Part shown: one piece after another, positions 21,784-33,655 of the stretch
Numbering within the stretch: the first letter of the stretch is position 1
Layout of the letters: each line of letters begins with the position of its first letter
DNA from: Onchidella celtica
Taxonomy: Eukaryota > Mollusca > Gastropoda > Systellommatophora > Onchidiidae
NCBI GenBank assembly: GCA_963931925.1
Contig: OZ007570.1
Location: forward strand, 56,217,321 to 56,281,320
DNA: 64,000 nt
Direction: 5' to 3'
Position numbers and translations under genes: made by a program
Notes under the pieces: generated by a model
Told to the model about the DNA's origin: nothing
The model's input: the letters and a program-made list of their open reading frames with translations, nothing else
Database searches by the model: none

Positions 21784-22283
21784 AAAGCAAAATAAGCAGC
21801 TATTTAAGCCATTGAGGGAAGGGGGGGAGGGGGGGGGGCCCTGGACATTTTTCATTGCCGGATCTATCATGGACCATATGGTGCAAAACTGCAAATGGTG
21901 CAGTTGGACCTGGGTTCACAAAAAGTGCCCCCTCCCTCCCACACACACAGTAAATGAAAAAATTAAAGTATTTGCTGGCATATACGATTGGCTTTTTTTT
22001 TTTTGTAATGGTTTATTTTTGTTTAACATATACAGTAGCCTATATGGGGACACCAAAATCTTTTAAGAAAGGTCTTAAACCGGCCCTGACTCGGTATTTT
22101 GAAATTCTGCTCGAGCGGTCGATTTTACTTTGAAGTCCCTAGAAGCCGCATTGACACTGAAGTTAAAGCTCTTTGCAGGGTCAATCCAACAACCAACACA
22201 ATGCATGATTAAATTAACCTAGTAATTGCAACATTACTGTTTTCGCCTCTGACCGCTGAACTCGTCAAACGTGACCTGGTTGC

Positions 22284-22802
22284 TAATGCTGGGCACGGTT
22301 CTGATACCAGTGCCGACTCCTTAGGTAACTGACCTTCACCTTGCGACTCCGACACCAGAGTCTGGTCTAGTGCCGACACCATGGCGGCCCTCTAGTTTTC
22401 CTTCTCATTACCACTGCCTAATTTACTTTCAATACGTGTAAACAATACAACAGAAAGATTTTAAATATTTATAAAATTCGTTCTGCGTCTCCCCCCCCCC
22501 CCCACTCCCCCCGGTCGGCACTACAGTGCCAGATCAGCAGTGCCCCGCACTAGACAGGAGACACCAAATTAAAGTTTTTTTCAGGGTCAGTGCTGGAGTC
22601 GACCAAGGAAAGTGTTGGGAGTCGTGACATCACTTCCTCCGGTCAGTGTCGAGATCAGAGACGACACCAGTGTCGGAATCTTTCAGCAAAGGGACCTGTG
22701 ACGTCATGGGAGTCGGAGTTGGTGTCGACTCCAACGAGAAGTTATGGTATCGGAGCCTAGAGTCGCGACACTGAAAAAAAGTGCCGGTGCCGCCCAGCCC
22801 TA
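22284..22802. mobile_element. hAT-like non-autonomous DNA transposon
   Basis: The left end TAATGCTGGGCACGGT and the reverse complement of the right end, TAGGGCTGGGCGGCAC, form imperfect inverted termini of the CTGGGC type common in hAT elements. Flanking octamers CTGGTTGC (22276-22283) and CTAGATGC (22803-22810) agree at six of eight positions. The interior is rich in GTCGGAGT/GTGCCGAC palindromes and has no coding capacity. Confidence 0.55.
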
Positions 22803-22810
22803 CTAGATGC

Positions 22811-23153
22811 CGATGTAAAAAAGAAAAGAAAAAGGTCGTATGTTCGCAAAGCCCCGCATTAAATAATAGAAATATAAACATGAACCAAACGACATGTCAA
22901 TGACTTGCTATTTTTTTTGTGACTTACCGTAACGTTTCTTTACTGCTTGTTTCAAGCCAGGCCCATTGTAATGTGTTACTTTTTTTGTTTTTTTTTGTTT
23001 GCCCTATTTTAACTTTGTTCCAAGTTCTCGTACGATCCTACTATTTTTATTCCTCCCCCCCCCCCTTTTTTTAAAGATGCTGCATCAGTTTGAAATCATA
23101 CAATTTTCAAGATACAATAAGGGGCCGCAAGTGCAGACTTCCAATTTATACCC

Positions 23154-23203
<50 letters not shown>

Positions 23204-23935
23204 CTCTCTCCCTCTCTCTCTTGTCGTTGTTTAAGATCCTGAATCAACTTTTACAACAACGCTAGATTTTGCCGGTTGTTACTGCCAAGCAAAAGGAAAG
23301 AAACAAAAATCGGATGAATAACATACGCCCTTGATGTCAATAATGGTTAGCTCCACGGCTCCCGTGTTTCGTAAAAGAAATAAAAAATAAATTATTCCGC
23401 TCCTGGTACACCTTTGCACTGATGTACTGTGGATTTACCAGCGCAACAATCAAGCATGTCTACATATAACAATGGCCTCCTGCTACACGTAAAGAATGTA
23501 GTTTTCCTACTTTTAGTAGGGGGAATTAGGATATAATTGTGCAAATTAATGAAGAAAGCACCAAATTTGGCACAGACGATGCTAAAGCCACCAGGAACAA
23601 ATGTTGCTATAGAACCACTCTGGCAAATTTACCGAAATATGATTTTGAGGACCCTAAATATTTCCCTATATAAACTATATTAAAATCAGGGGACATAACT
23701 GCGGAAATAGCGTTGAGACTGATATTTTGTGTTAGGAAGATGTTTGTTTCGCGGGGCCACAAAAACCTAAATAACCGAGGTTTTCTTTAAAGAAATTGAT
23801 ATTATGAAAGCGGATTAGTAAATCTGTAAAGATTTTGAAAAATTTTGAAAAAGAAATGCATTTTGAAAACGAAACACATCAATTAATTTGCTCCCACATT
23901 AATCTCGATCAGCCTGTATGTGTGTGTGTTTCTTC
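22811..23935. other. Intergenic stretch with a (CT)n microsatellite
   Basis: The only structure seen is CT-repeat sequence at about 23153-23221. Confidence 0.6.
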
Positions 23936-24456
23936 GACTCTCTCTCTTTCACCCTCCCCTTCTCTCTCTGTTTCTCCCCAACCCCTCCCACCCCTTTCCG
24001 TCTCTGTCCATCTTTTTGTCTCTCTCTCTCTCTCCTCCCCCTCCCCCACCCCTTTCCATCTCTATCATTTTGTCTCCCTTCTCCCTCTCTCTCTCATTCT
24101 CTTCCTCCTCCTCCTGTCTCCCTCTGTGTGTCTCTCTCTTTGTGTCTCTTTCTCTGTTTGTTTCCCTCTGTCTGCCCTCCCCCCCCCCTGTCTTTTCCTT
24201 TCTCTCCCCCGTCTGTGTGTCTGTTTGTGTTTCTCTTTCTACGTTTTCTTCTTCCTCTCGCTCTGTCTCTTCCTTCATCTCTGTATGTGTGTGAGGAGGG
24301 GTGGGGGAGTATCTCTCCATGGTCTCTCCCGTTCTCTCTATCTCTTAGTCTCTCCCATTCTCTTCACCTTCTGTATGCGTGTCGTTTTTGCTTGTATCCT
24401 TGCCCGCTTTGTGTGTGTGTCTCTCTCTCTCTTCGCCTATCTTTCTCTCTACCTGT
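23936..24456. repeat. CT-rich polypyrimidine tract
   Basis: About 520 bp of degenerate CTCTCT/CCTCCC on the plus strand. Long open frames here in all frames of both strands are composition artefacts. Confidence 0.9.
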
Positions 24457-24459
24457 GTG

Positions 24460-24881
24460 GGACAAGGTGGTCTAGAGGCAAGGTGCTCGCCTCTCATGCC
24501 AAGGGTCCCGGGTTCAAAACCCGGTCGGTGCAGGCATGTTGGAAGTTTGGGATTTTTCTCATATTTTCGTGTCCCTGATCCTACTAGGGGGTAGGATCGA
24601 GTACCTAGACTTATCGGATAAGGACGAAAAAATTCGGAGGGCCCGTGTGCACGTTGCTCACGTTAAAGATACCTTGGCAGTTATAAATCGAAAAGAGCAG
24701 GCCGAACAGGCCGCTGCCCGGGCAAAATTAAATAAAAATTCATCCCTACCATTCCCTCCCCTCCCCCCCTCCACAAAAAAAAAAAAACGCCGATCGGCGC
24801 TGCACTGTGGCGACGACGTGTTTGCTCCAGTTGTAACTGGGCTGCAATGGCACAAAGGCAAATTTCCCAAATAGGATTAAA
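24460..24881 (+). mobile_element. tRNA-derived SINE, complete head and body
   Basis: The first 75 bp are tRNA-like: A-box-like TGGTCTAGAGGC and B box GGTTCAAAACC (24511-24521), flanked by complementary CCCGG and CCGGT. The body has blocks GTAGGATCGAGTACCTAG, CTCACGTTAAAGATACC and GCTGCCCGGGC. The tail reads AAATTTCCCAAATAGGATTA, and the copy C LTR starts immediately after it at 24882. Two other copies in the window are at 15588 and 17585. Confidence 0.85.
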
Positions 24882-26039
24882 TGTCACAAATCCCAGACTG
24901 GGAGATGTAATAGTTATAACAAGACGACAATCACGAACGAACAAGTATAACACTTAACAGAACAACCCATCAGACTCACACATTTATTAAACATAAAGAT
25001 AAAGATACATTGCAATGACACACATTATATTACTCTAACCAACTGCCGTCCAACGGCCTTCTTTCCCTCAAGCACTCTTCCTCGGGTCCACAGCCCGGTA
25101 GTTACTTTTAAATACACTTCGGCTTCAGCCTCTCCACTCAATGTCTTAATAACACATTCCTATGGCAATAACACCTGAGCATTCCAAGAGCTCCTCAACA
25201 TGGCAATAGCACGTTAATAGTTCAATTCACATTAATATCACAATAGCACATTCGTATATCACTATCACATGTAGTACATCTTAGAGCACATTAACAATTA
25301 TATACACATCCCTGTCTGTGGCCAGACTGCCACGACTCATGCGCCCCTACTGTCCTGCTCGACAGCTTCACTCCACTGGCCTATGCGTAGCCTTCGGCCC
25401 TATGCTGGCCTATCCCCTGTGCTAGTTCGCTTACCGCGGGTGGCGTCTCTGCCCGACCCCGGCACCTACAAGAAGAACATTACATTGGTATAATACCATA
25501 CCATTTCTAACCACTTCACCCCTCATTACAAACCATGAAGCGTACACACAATAGTCCACCTTTCACTCACCACACATCTTACGGTAACACACCTCCACCA
25601 TACCACACAGCACTCACTCTCGCTACGAATCCATGAACCTAACTTACATCTATCGCCCATGGCGCACATTTCTATACACAGTAATCAATGACTTCCACAT
25701 TCCTCACATATACTTATTTACATCATGGTCATAGGCGAATATAATACATCAATCCTCATAATTATCAATCATCGTTCCACCTACCAGTCATCACTGGAAA
25801 ACACATCACAATCTCCCGACTGCCTCTGATCTCACGTCTGTCCCCTGGGACCTCTTAACTTGCAGTGATCTGACTATTCAGATTTTGCCTCTACTACGCC
25901 TCAACTTCACTCACAACATGCACGCTTTAACGTTAACTAACAGAAGTCAATATAGGTGAGCAGCCTCACTATCCCGTGAGTCAATCCTACACTTCCATTC
26001 CCCCGTAATCCTTGAATCTCGCTCACTCCACTCGTGACA
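24882..26039 (-). repeat. 3' LTR of minus-strand family-1 element (copy C)
   Basis: It is the reverse complement of the copy A and B LTRs, running TGTCACAAATCCC at 24882 to CTCGTGACA at 26039. The 1158-bp length is shorter and the sequence more diverged than copy B, so it is an older or different subfamily. The bases left of it, TTAAA, would be its target duplication; the partner is in or beyond the gap. It sits exactly at the tail end of a SINE. Confidence 0.9.
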
Positions 26040-26300
26040 TCATCCCCCACCCCAAAAAAATTAATGCAATTAATTTCCAAATCGCATCAAGATAAATGTC
26101 AACGAGTGAGCGTGAGCGATATCTACGTAAAAATGACCTACTCATGCCCCTAGCACATATGATATATGATACCTAAATCAGAGGAAAACCTGGCGATCAA
26201 TTTGCCCTGCACCATGCATATATGTATCACATCATCATACCTAACTAAACATAATACCTAATACAGAATCAAATCACTCAACCTATCAACCATTCCTCAA
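26040..26300 (-). mobile_element. 3' non-coding end of copy C, cut by assembly gap
   Basis: Reading leftward on the minus strand, this matches the segment between RNase H and the 3' LTR of copies A and B, including the purine tract (reverse complement TCATCCCCCACCCCA at 26040). The rest of the element, about 7 kb if complete, is absent and is presumably collapsed into the gap. Confidence 0.85.
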
Positions 26301-26500
26301 NNNNNNNNNNNNNNNNNNNNNNNNNNNNNNNNNNNNNNNNNNNNNNNNNNNNNNNNNNNNNNNNNNNNNNNNNNNNNNNNNNNNNNNNNNNNNNNNNNNN
26401 NNNNNNNNNNNNNNNNNNNNNNNNNNNNNNNNNNNNNNNNNNNNNNNNNNNNNNNNNNNNNNNNNNNNNNNNNNNNNNNNNNNNNNNNNNNNNNNNNNNN
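26301..26500. other. Assembly gap (200 N)
   Basis: A run of exactly 200 N, probably a fixed-size placeholder. Its true length is likely several kb because copy C runs into it. The sequence after the gap is a GA-rich simple repeat. Confidence 0.98.
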
Positions 26501-27443
26501 AGAGAAAAAAGAGGGGAGGTAGAAAGAGAAAAAAGAGAGAGAGTCGGAGAGAGAGAGAGAAAGGGAAGGAGAGAAAGGAAGAAAGAGGGAGACAGATAGC
26601 ATACAGGATCGTGGCAAATAAAAAAAAAAAATGAAAATCGACACACAAAGAAATGCGTTAATACACGGACAAGAGCATAAATCTCACATCAAGAAATAAA
26701 GAAAAGACCGAACTGTAAAATAAATCATCATGGCCAGTTATTATCAGTACAAGTTTGAAAGTGCAGATAAAGATCAGAAATATTAATGCTGTGCATGCCT
26801 GCATCACCCCTTCGAATAAAGTTCACTATGAAAACTTTACATATTTGCATATCAATAATGATTTACATATCTCCGAAATTATACCCTGGATATAAGATAC
26901 CTATGTTCTGGATTACATTCTGCATATAATATATGTGCAGTCAGTATTCGCACTTCTTCGTATTAAATTACATTCAGATATATTATTATATCTGCCATAA
27001 TGTCTTCGACGACTGCACAATAGGCTTTTCTTCCCCGTTTCAAAAACCAGTGTAAATTTGCATGCATGGGGCCTCCTAAATCCTTAGGACCCCTTGAGCA
27101 ACTGCCCATTGTGCTCATGCATTACCACAGCTCTGCCAAAACATATCTTGAAAGAAAGATAAAGATTAGATCGAACTAAGTATAATAGGAACCTTCAACA
27201 ACTTACGTCTTCGAACATTTAATGCAATAACGTGCTGATGACTGTGCGTGGTGAATAAAAAGTGCATCAAATTCGAAATGCGAAACTTATTCAATTCACT
27301 AACAACAATGGAGCAGGAAAAAGGCCGCTGCAATGCCGTAAAATTTTTCTCTTAATAAAATATAAAATTTTCAAACTCATTCAGGGCAAGCAAGCACAAA
27401 AATGTGAATTATAATATCATTATTGAAACTGAAAACGGCTCTG
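26501..27443. other. Gene-free stretch after the gap
   Basis: GA-rich simple sequence to about 26600, then AT-rich DNA with no recognised element until the LINE target duplication at 27444. Confidence 0.6.
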
Positions 27444-28455
27444 CTCGCCTGATATTAATAATAGTTCGTCCATCAGGTATGATGATGACCTTAACAACAC
27501 CAAAGGAATAAAGAACAGAAATTGTTGAGAATTTCAACACATGGACAATAAAGAGAACTAAAGGACACAGAGGACAGAATGGAAAGACTGTTCTTTCATG
27601 ACTTATGGCTTCTCATGTGACTGATAAGTCCTATTTTTGCCCTGCTGACCCTTCCGCATAAATGACAAGAGTGCTCCGTTGGTTCAGTACCACTGGGCCT
27701 TTTCTTGCGCCGTTCTCTTTTTTTGATAGCCTGCTGGACTCTGACAGCTTCCCATGCTTTGCTGCCTCTGGTAAGGGCCGCCCTCCAATTTGCACGATCA
27801 AGCGAGAGCTTTTCCCACTCACTCACATCAATGGCAAAGGCCTTCAGTGATTGCTTGAGAGTGTCTTTGTAACGTCTCTTTGGGGCCACAACATTCCTCG
27901 TTCCATTGGAGAGCTCAGAGAAGAAGATTTGCTTAGGGAGTCTGGAGTCGGGCATTCTGACAACATGTCCTGCCCAACGTAGCTGAATTTTTTTCAGGTG
28001 GCAGAAGATGCTCAATTCCTTGGCACGATTGAGGACCTCAGTGTCTGGAATTTTATCCTGCCATTTGATCCTTAGGATCTTTCTAAGGCAGGCCAGATGA
28101 AAGTGATTTAGCTTTCTGGCATGCGATTGGTACACTGTCCAGGTTTCAGCCCCATAGAGTAGGGTGGGAAGGACCACAGCATTGTACACTTTCAGCTTAG
28201 TGTGTGTGCGAATGCCGGCGACATCCCATACTCTCTTTCGAAGCCTGCCAAATGCAGAGCTGGCTTTGCTGATTCTTGAGAGAATTTCAGTATCAACACG
28301 AGCCGCGGAAGACAGTGTACTGCCAAGATAGGTGAAGTTCTCCGACACCTTCAGAAGACTGTCATGGACTTTGATATTTGGGGTCACAGGATACTTGTCG
28401 TCTGGAGTAGGCTGATGGAGCACTTCCGTCTGACCGGCTGCCTCGCCTGATATTA
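27444..28455 (-). mobile_element. 5'-truncated LINE with 14-bp target duplication
   Basis: CTCGCCTGATATTA occurs at 27444-27457 and again at 28442-28455, bracketing a 984-bp minus-strand insert. The insert holds the last 275 codons of a LINE and a 3' UTR of about 138 bp. Exact duplications and an open frame suggest a fairly recent, dead-on-arrival insertion. Confidence 0.88.
27596..28423 (-). pseudogene. LINE carboxy-terminal fragment (RT thumb to zinc-finger-like tail)
   Basis: No catalytic RT block is present. The fragment starts after the FADD box and reads FTYLGSTLSS, LLYGAETWTVY, HFHLACLRKILRIKWQDKIP, LRWAGHVVRMPDSRLP and WEKLSLDRANWRAALTRGS. It ends CHLCGRVSRAKIGLISHMRS. The ATG at 28423 is internal to the parent protein, not a native start. 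It is related to, but clearly distinct from, the LINE in the transporter intron. Confidence 0.9.
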
Positions 28456-28870
28456 CACGATGATAATCTCACAACACACAAAAGGCAACCTACTTTCTCA
28501 CGGTGTGAAGTCTATAGAATGTCGTGGAAGAGCCGAAAGTCGATATTCTACAACAGAACTTGGTCACGCCACTGAAAAGTACGGTACCCTATTTTTTTTT
28601 TCACCTTGTCGTTTATTGTAGACGTCATTTAATCGCAAGGTACCGACTTATACAGGGTCAGTAACTGAAGTTACAAACTCTCTGCCAATTTGCATTGCAA
28701 TAGCAAGTGGACGCAATCTTATCCGTGATGTTTGTGACTCTGAATTTCAAAGTAGTTAAATACAAATTTGGCTAAAAGGAAAATTTAATATGTGCATAAT
28801 TTAACCACATTACCTTTGAAACATACGCCCACACACACATCCAAGTATGCACACTCACACGTACGCCCAT

Positions 28871-29034
28871 GTGCTGAAATTGTCTCTTGGCTTTTTCCTT
28901 CATTTGGATCACAGCAACCGAAAACGGTGTTGTTCTCAGTCCAACTTACCAGGTCTATGATTCCATTGACGCCCATTGGTAAGCTTATATATTTCCATTA
29001 GTTTAAACATTTTCAATTCTGCATGTTTGCATGA
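28871..29034 (+). repeat. Inverted repeat pair, left arm
   Basis: 164 bp that recurs in reverse complement at 34570-34733 with about 95% identity. On the minus strand it is open and reads MGVNGIIDLVSWTENNTVFG and onward to GCCDPNEGKSQETIS. Flanks are unrelated. Confidence 0.8.
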
Positions 29035-30523
29035 CTATACAAGCACACACAAATAAAGACACACACAACAAGCACATCAAAACAAAGACACACACACACA
29101 CATTTAATAATCTCCATACTTAGATCCCAGACATGATGTGAGAAATTTCAATATTTAATTACATTAAAAAAGAAGTATCATTGTAACGCAATGGCTCTCA
29201 ACCTTTTTACAACACGATTAACTCCTATCATAATTATTAAGTGACTAAATTTTCATTCACAAAACGCTTACAGAATTCATTCCAGATCTATACAAATCAC
29301 ATTTTGATAACTCTAGAGATACATTAATAATTTTATACAGACCTTTTTATTTGTGAAATTTTCATTGATGAACTTCTGGGTAGCTGGCTGAACTCAAGTA
29401 CGGAACAGACCGTGAAGGGCGCAATAAAATTCAGCCATTATCGAGCCCTGGCGCCCCTTAAACTCAAACTCAAACCCAAACCCTAGCAACAAATTGGCCA
29501 GTCTATTCGTCTGTACAAGACTGTAAGCTTAGAACTCTGGCAGGACAAATTAATTCACCATCTTATTTGGGCCATTCAGAGAGTCGAGTAGGTATTTATA
29601 GAGAGATCTCACTTCCGCCAAATCGCGAAACTAGGTCGCTGCGGAAACAAGAATTGAAAGAGGTCGTTTTCACCAAAGATAGTGTGCATATCTGTTTACT
29701 GTGGTTTGTTCATATTTTTGGGGGGCTGATTGAAACTATTTAGAGCCGTTTGTAAGCTCTTACGCCCCGTAGAAATGCACAAACGGGTGTTGTTGACCGC
29801 AGCGACCTACTTTCCGCTCCATGCTAACAGTGGTTTCGCGGCAACTCCCATGTCTCGCAGTGCAAATCGACCAATAGTGAAACCTCTCTATACATACTCT
29901 CTGGGCCATTCATTAAAAAAAAAATTGTTGTTGTTGTTTGATGCGGTGGGGGGGGGGGGGGGGGAGGGTCTCTTTATTTTTGCTGGTTGTGCCCAGAATT
30001 TTCAGTGCGGGTAAGATCTCTTGATATATATGGAGTTTAAGATTGTTGTGATGTAAAGTGTGAAAGTGTGGTAAAGATGAGGAATGTGGAAAGGATGACA
30101 CTGGACAAACTTGACCAAATTCGGGTTGGTCACGGTATGTTAGAATACATTCGCCCTGGGTCACGAAATAGGGAGATTTAAGCGCCCCCCCCCCCCTCCT
30201 ATAGATACAATCATCTTCTCTTCTTATCGTGATCTCCCCCAGATTCTTCATGCCCCTATTTCATGTGCCTGCTGTCTTGCCTGCTGCCATCGGATTTCGG
30301 ACCAGCGAGGTTTTATAGGCCTCCCTGTCCTCCCATCCCTGTTACGCTACCACTCCCGTGTAGGCCTATACGAGTCTGTCAGAACATTCATTCCCTGATT
30401 TCGTTACAAAATACTGCAAATCAGAGACCCTTTTAGCAACTATTGTTTACACAAATGTGTGCATAGATGCACTTATGTTTATCTGCCTAAAAGAGCTGGG
30501 ATGAGGAAATGAAAGATTAAAAT
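29035..30523. other. Gene-free stretch
   Basis: It holds short (CA)n runs at 29041-29103, a hAT-like terminus-like string CAATGGCTCTCAACC near 29190 with no partner, and a G run at 29947-29963. Nothing else is supported. Confidence 0.55.
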
Positions 30524-30524
30524 A

Positions 30525-30600
<76 letters not shown>
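30524..30600. repeat. (AG)n microsatellite
   Basis: Nearly uninterrupted AG for about 76 bp. Confidence 0.95.
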
Positions 30601-30602
<2 letters not shown>

Positions 30603-31443
30603 TAGTGAGGTGACGACAACACAATATCTGTAAGGTGTAAATGTGACAGACAAATAAGAACCCCAACCCGCCCCCACCCTCACCTTTCACCCCACCCCAA
30701 CCCCAACCCGCTCCCCCTCCCCTTTCTAACTGCAGCAAGAGTCCTCTAAAGCGCAAGGTAATGCTTTTTAAAGTTTCGAGAGCAGACTCAGCAGAGGAGT
30801 TGCAGCAGTACAAGCAAACATCCCTTTTTAGAGCTAACAAATAGCCCTTTTGTGGGCTACAGAAGAAGAAGAAGAAAGCAGCATGAATGATAAAAAGAAG
30901 TAAGTCAAGACAAAAAACCAGAGGAGAGGACACATTAATAACGTCAAAAGAAAAAGAGGTACAAAAATCCAAGGAGGTAAACCTCTATAAAGCAAGCTCT
31001 TCAACAGAGTTTAAGATTATATTATCAGAATCAACTGTTTTTTACAATGGTCTTTTAAACAATATTAACCATTAGACGCCCAACATTTCATACATGTGGA
31101 ACATTTTCTAATCTTCAATAGTTTGTTTTTCGAGCAATAGTTTTGTTTGGTTTTGCATTCATTTGACTAGTAGTCCTCCCAGTACAGCTTTGATCTATCT
31201 ACACGTTTTACAAAAAAATGAGATTTGGTCATAATAAATATTCACGAAGTATGCTCTATTATTCTCATAGGAATCATGGAGATTCCATCCAAGTCTATGA
31301 TCCATGCAACTGTCAACTATCAATAAAGCATATTTTGTCTGTCTGTGTGGATTTCATGCATGTACCAAGAAGCCATTATGCCCGAGGATCCATGAAAGAA
31401 TTTATTTTCTGACGTGGGCCCACAGCGCACCTTGTCCTTTCCG
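30601..31443. other. Gene-free stretch
   Basis: Contains C-rich sequence at 30660-30725 and a short GAA run near 30865; nothing else recognised. Confidence 0.55.
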
Positions 31444-31555
31444 GCGCGCACTATGTTAAATTTAACCACCCGTTCAATGCAAGCAATCTTTCGCGTGGCG
31501 TGCAGCACGGTAAACTCTTTGCCAAGCAAGCAAAAATCTGCGTTTGCGCGCGGCC
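31444..31555. repeat. Dispersed repeat, copy 2
   Basis: Same orientation as 21641-21783, starting GCGCGCACTATGTTAAATTT and ending GCGTTTGCGCGCGGCCC. It lacks 30 bp present in copy 1. Confidence 0.7.
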
Positions 31556-33235
31556 CTGAAAGAGGCTAAGATCTACAACTTGCTATAAAAACTTTTATAA
31601 TCATTTACAAAGCTCTTTTCAGATCCAGACGAAACAACTTTTGAGAATTTTACCAATGTAATAAAATTTATGTGGAGCTATTTAATTTCACTCGTGAAAT
31701 TTAAATTGATGAAGCTCTCAATACGAAACATAAATTTGATAAAGTATCCAGATAGACCGTCAAAGGCAAAAAGTGGTCAATATCATGCCGGCAAGCAGTA
31801 AAACCCAAACCTCAAACTCATGTCCAATTTATTGCTTCTTGATAGAAGAGCTGTTTTGTCGTCAACTTTTCATCATTGACGTTTTTACGTTTGTTGAGCC
31901 CTATCACTGCCATGTTTGAATTACTGTACTCTGGCAAGAGAATCTCATACATTTTGGTATTTTGGAACTTGCACTGATTCGAAAACATTTTAGGAAGATT
32001 GATCTTATTGCCTTTGGCAAAACGTTTTTTTTTTTTTTTAAACATTAATTAATTTATCCGGTTATGGAAAGCTGTATTAGATTATAACGGTATTTGTCGG
32101 AGACTAAAAGTTCACTTTTGCCCCCCGCCCCCCAAACCTCCCGGTGCCTCCCCAAAGAAACTAGAAAGTTCGTGTCAAATGACACACGAGGTGCGAAATT
32201 AGGAAGGTGGCGAACATGGACAAGGCCGAGCCACTAGAATATGTCACGGTCTTTAGTAGCTGTGAAGCATAATAAATGTTAAGCAAATTTGGTTGCCCTA
32301 CAATTTCACGCATTCGTTAAAAGTAGGGTTTCTGACCTAAGGCAACCCTTATTAAACCATGCCAGTGCTGAAGTACCCATGAGATGTCCTTACGTAAAAA
32401 ACTGTCCTTGCGAGGACATTAATTCAATTGTCAAAGGCAGCAGAAGTATTGGTTTCTTCAACAATTTCTCAAAAAAGTTTCATATCACTGCAACTCTGAA
32501 TCTTGTCTGCTGTCTTTTTACTTCAATATTTTATAGCCATTTCTATGCCAATGAACTATCGCTGTGATTTTCGAAGTCTTTGTTTCTTTGTGAATTTGGG
32601 AGCTCTTTGTGAATTTGATTATTCCACTTATTCTAAAAAATAGATGGGAACTTTTAAAACATAATTCTACTAACTACTACCAAAGAATGTAGAAGTAACA
32701 AGAAGCTTCACTTCGGGCGCTCCCCGTTACTTTAGCACTAGCGTCAAGCGACATCGGTGCGAACCGTCTTGCTAGCTAGGAAGCGCGGTAAACAATACCC
32801 GGGTAGACGGCGGTAAAGGGAAAGTTAATAGAAAATAGTCGAAGAATTGCTGCAGAATCTAGGACATAATGACTGTCAAAGACCAACAATAATCAAGACT
32901 GCTACGTGCTCAATTGTAAATTATTTTTATATTTTCATATTTCAAGCATCTGACCTAAATATTTGTGTTGTTTTTGTTTTAATTAGAAAAGATGTCTAAA
33001 AGTGTTTTTTTTACATGAAGCGTTTCCTTTAGATAAAGCATCTACCAATAACCATTCCAAATCTTCTCTGCAACAATTGTTGATTGGTAAGATTGTTTCG
33101 CTTATAATAGAAACAAATATTACGCCCTTTTACTTTTAAAACAGCAATTAAAATGACAGTATGAAAGAAATGCATTTATTGCAGGGCATTTTGTGAACGA
33201 AACAATATCTCAGAGATGGAGGTGAGAGAAAGTAC
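31556..33235. other. Gene-free stretch
   Basis: AT-rich; a locally GC-richer island at 32705-32820 carries no open frame or recognised site. Confidence 0.55.
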
Positions 33236-33655
33236 AGAAGTACATTCTTATTCATTTAAACTTAAAGTATAGATTGGTATTGTACATTCTTATTCATTTA
33301 AACTTAAAGTATAGATTGGTATTGTACATTCTCATTCATTGACTAAAATAAGTATAGATTGTTGAAGTACATTATTAATGATCTTATTCAACAACGGAGT
33401 TTAATTGATAAAGTGCATTCTCATTAAATAACTAAATTATAGATTGGTGAAGTACATTCTCATTCATTGACTAACACATGCTTTGGTACCCGAGTTACAC
33501 ATTGATAAAGTATATTCTCAATTCATTGACAAGATATAGATTGGTAAAGTATATTCTTAATTAAGTAAAGTACATTCTCATTCAACAGCTAAGTTTTAGA
33601 TTGGTACAGAACTTCAGTAACTAAGTAAAAGATTGGTAAAGTATATTCTCACTGT
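33236..33655. repeat. Degenerate minisatellite, 42-bp founding unit
   Basis: The first two units are identical 42-mers beginning GTACATTCTTATTCATTTAA. Later units decay in sequence and length but keep AAGTACATTCTCATTCA and TAGATTGGT, about nine units in all. Confidence 0.8.

Noticed and set aside
24466-24537. Functional tRNA gene
   Set aside because: Part of a SINE head shared with other copies; arms are imperfect and it continues into the SINE body.
23835-24578. Long Ser/Leu/Pro-rich frames on both strands
   Set aside because: They follow directly from the CT-rich tract and have no domain.
26278-26648. Frames spanning the N run
   Set aside because: Translated through the assembly gap; meaningless.
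33236-33655. CRISPR-like array
   Set aside because: Units are head-to-tail and decaying without unique spacers, in animal DNA.
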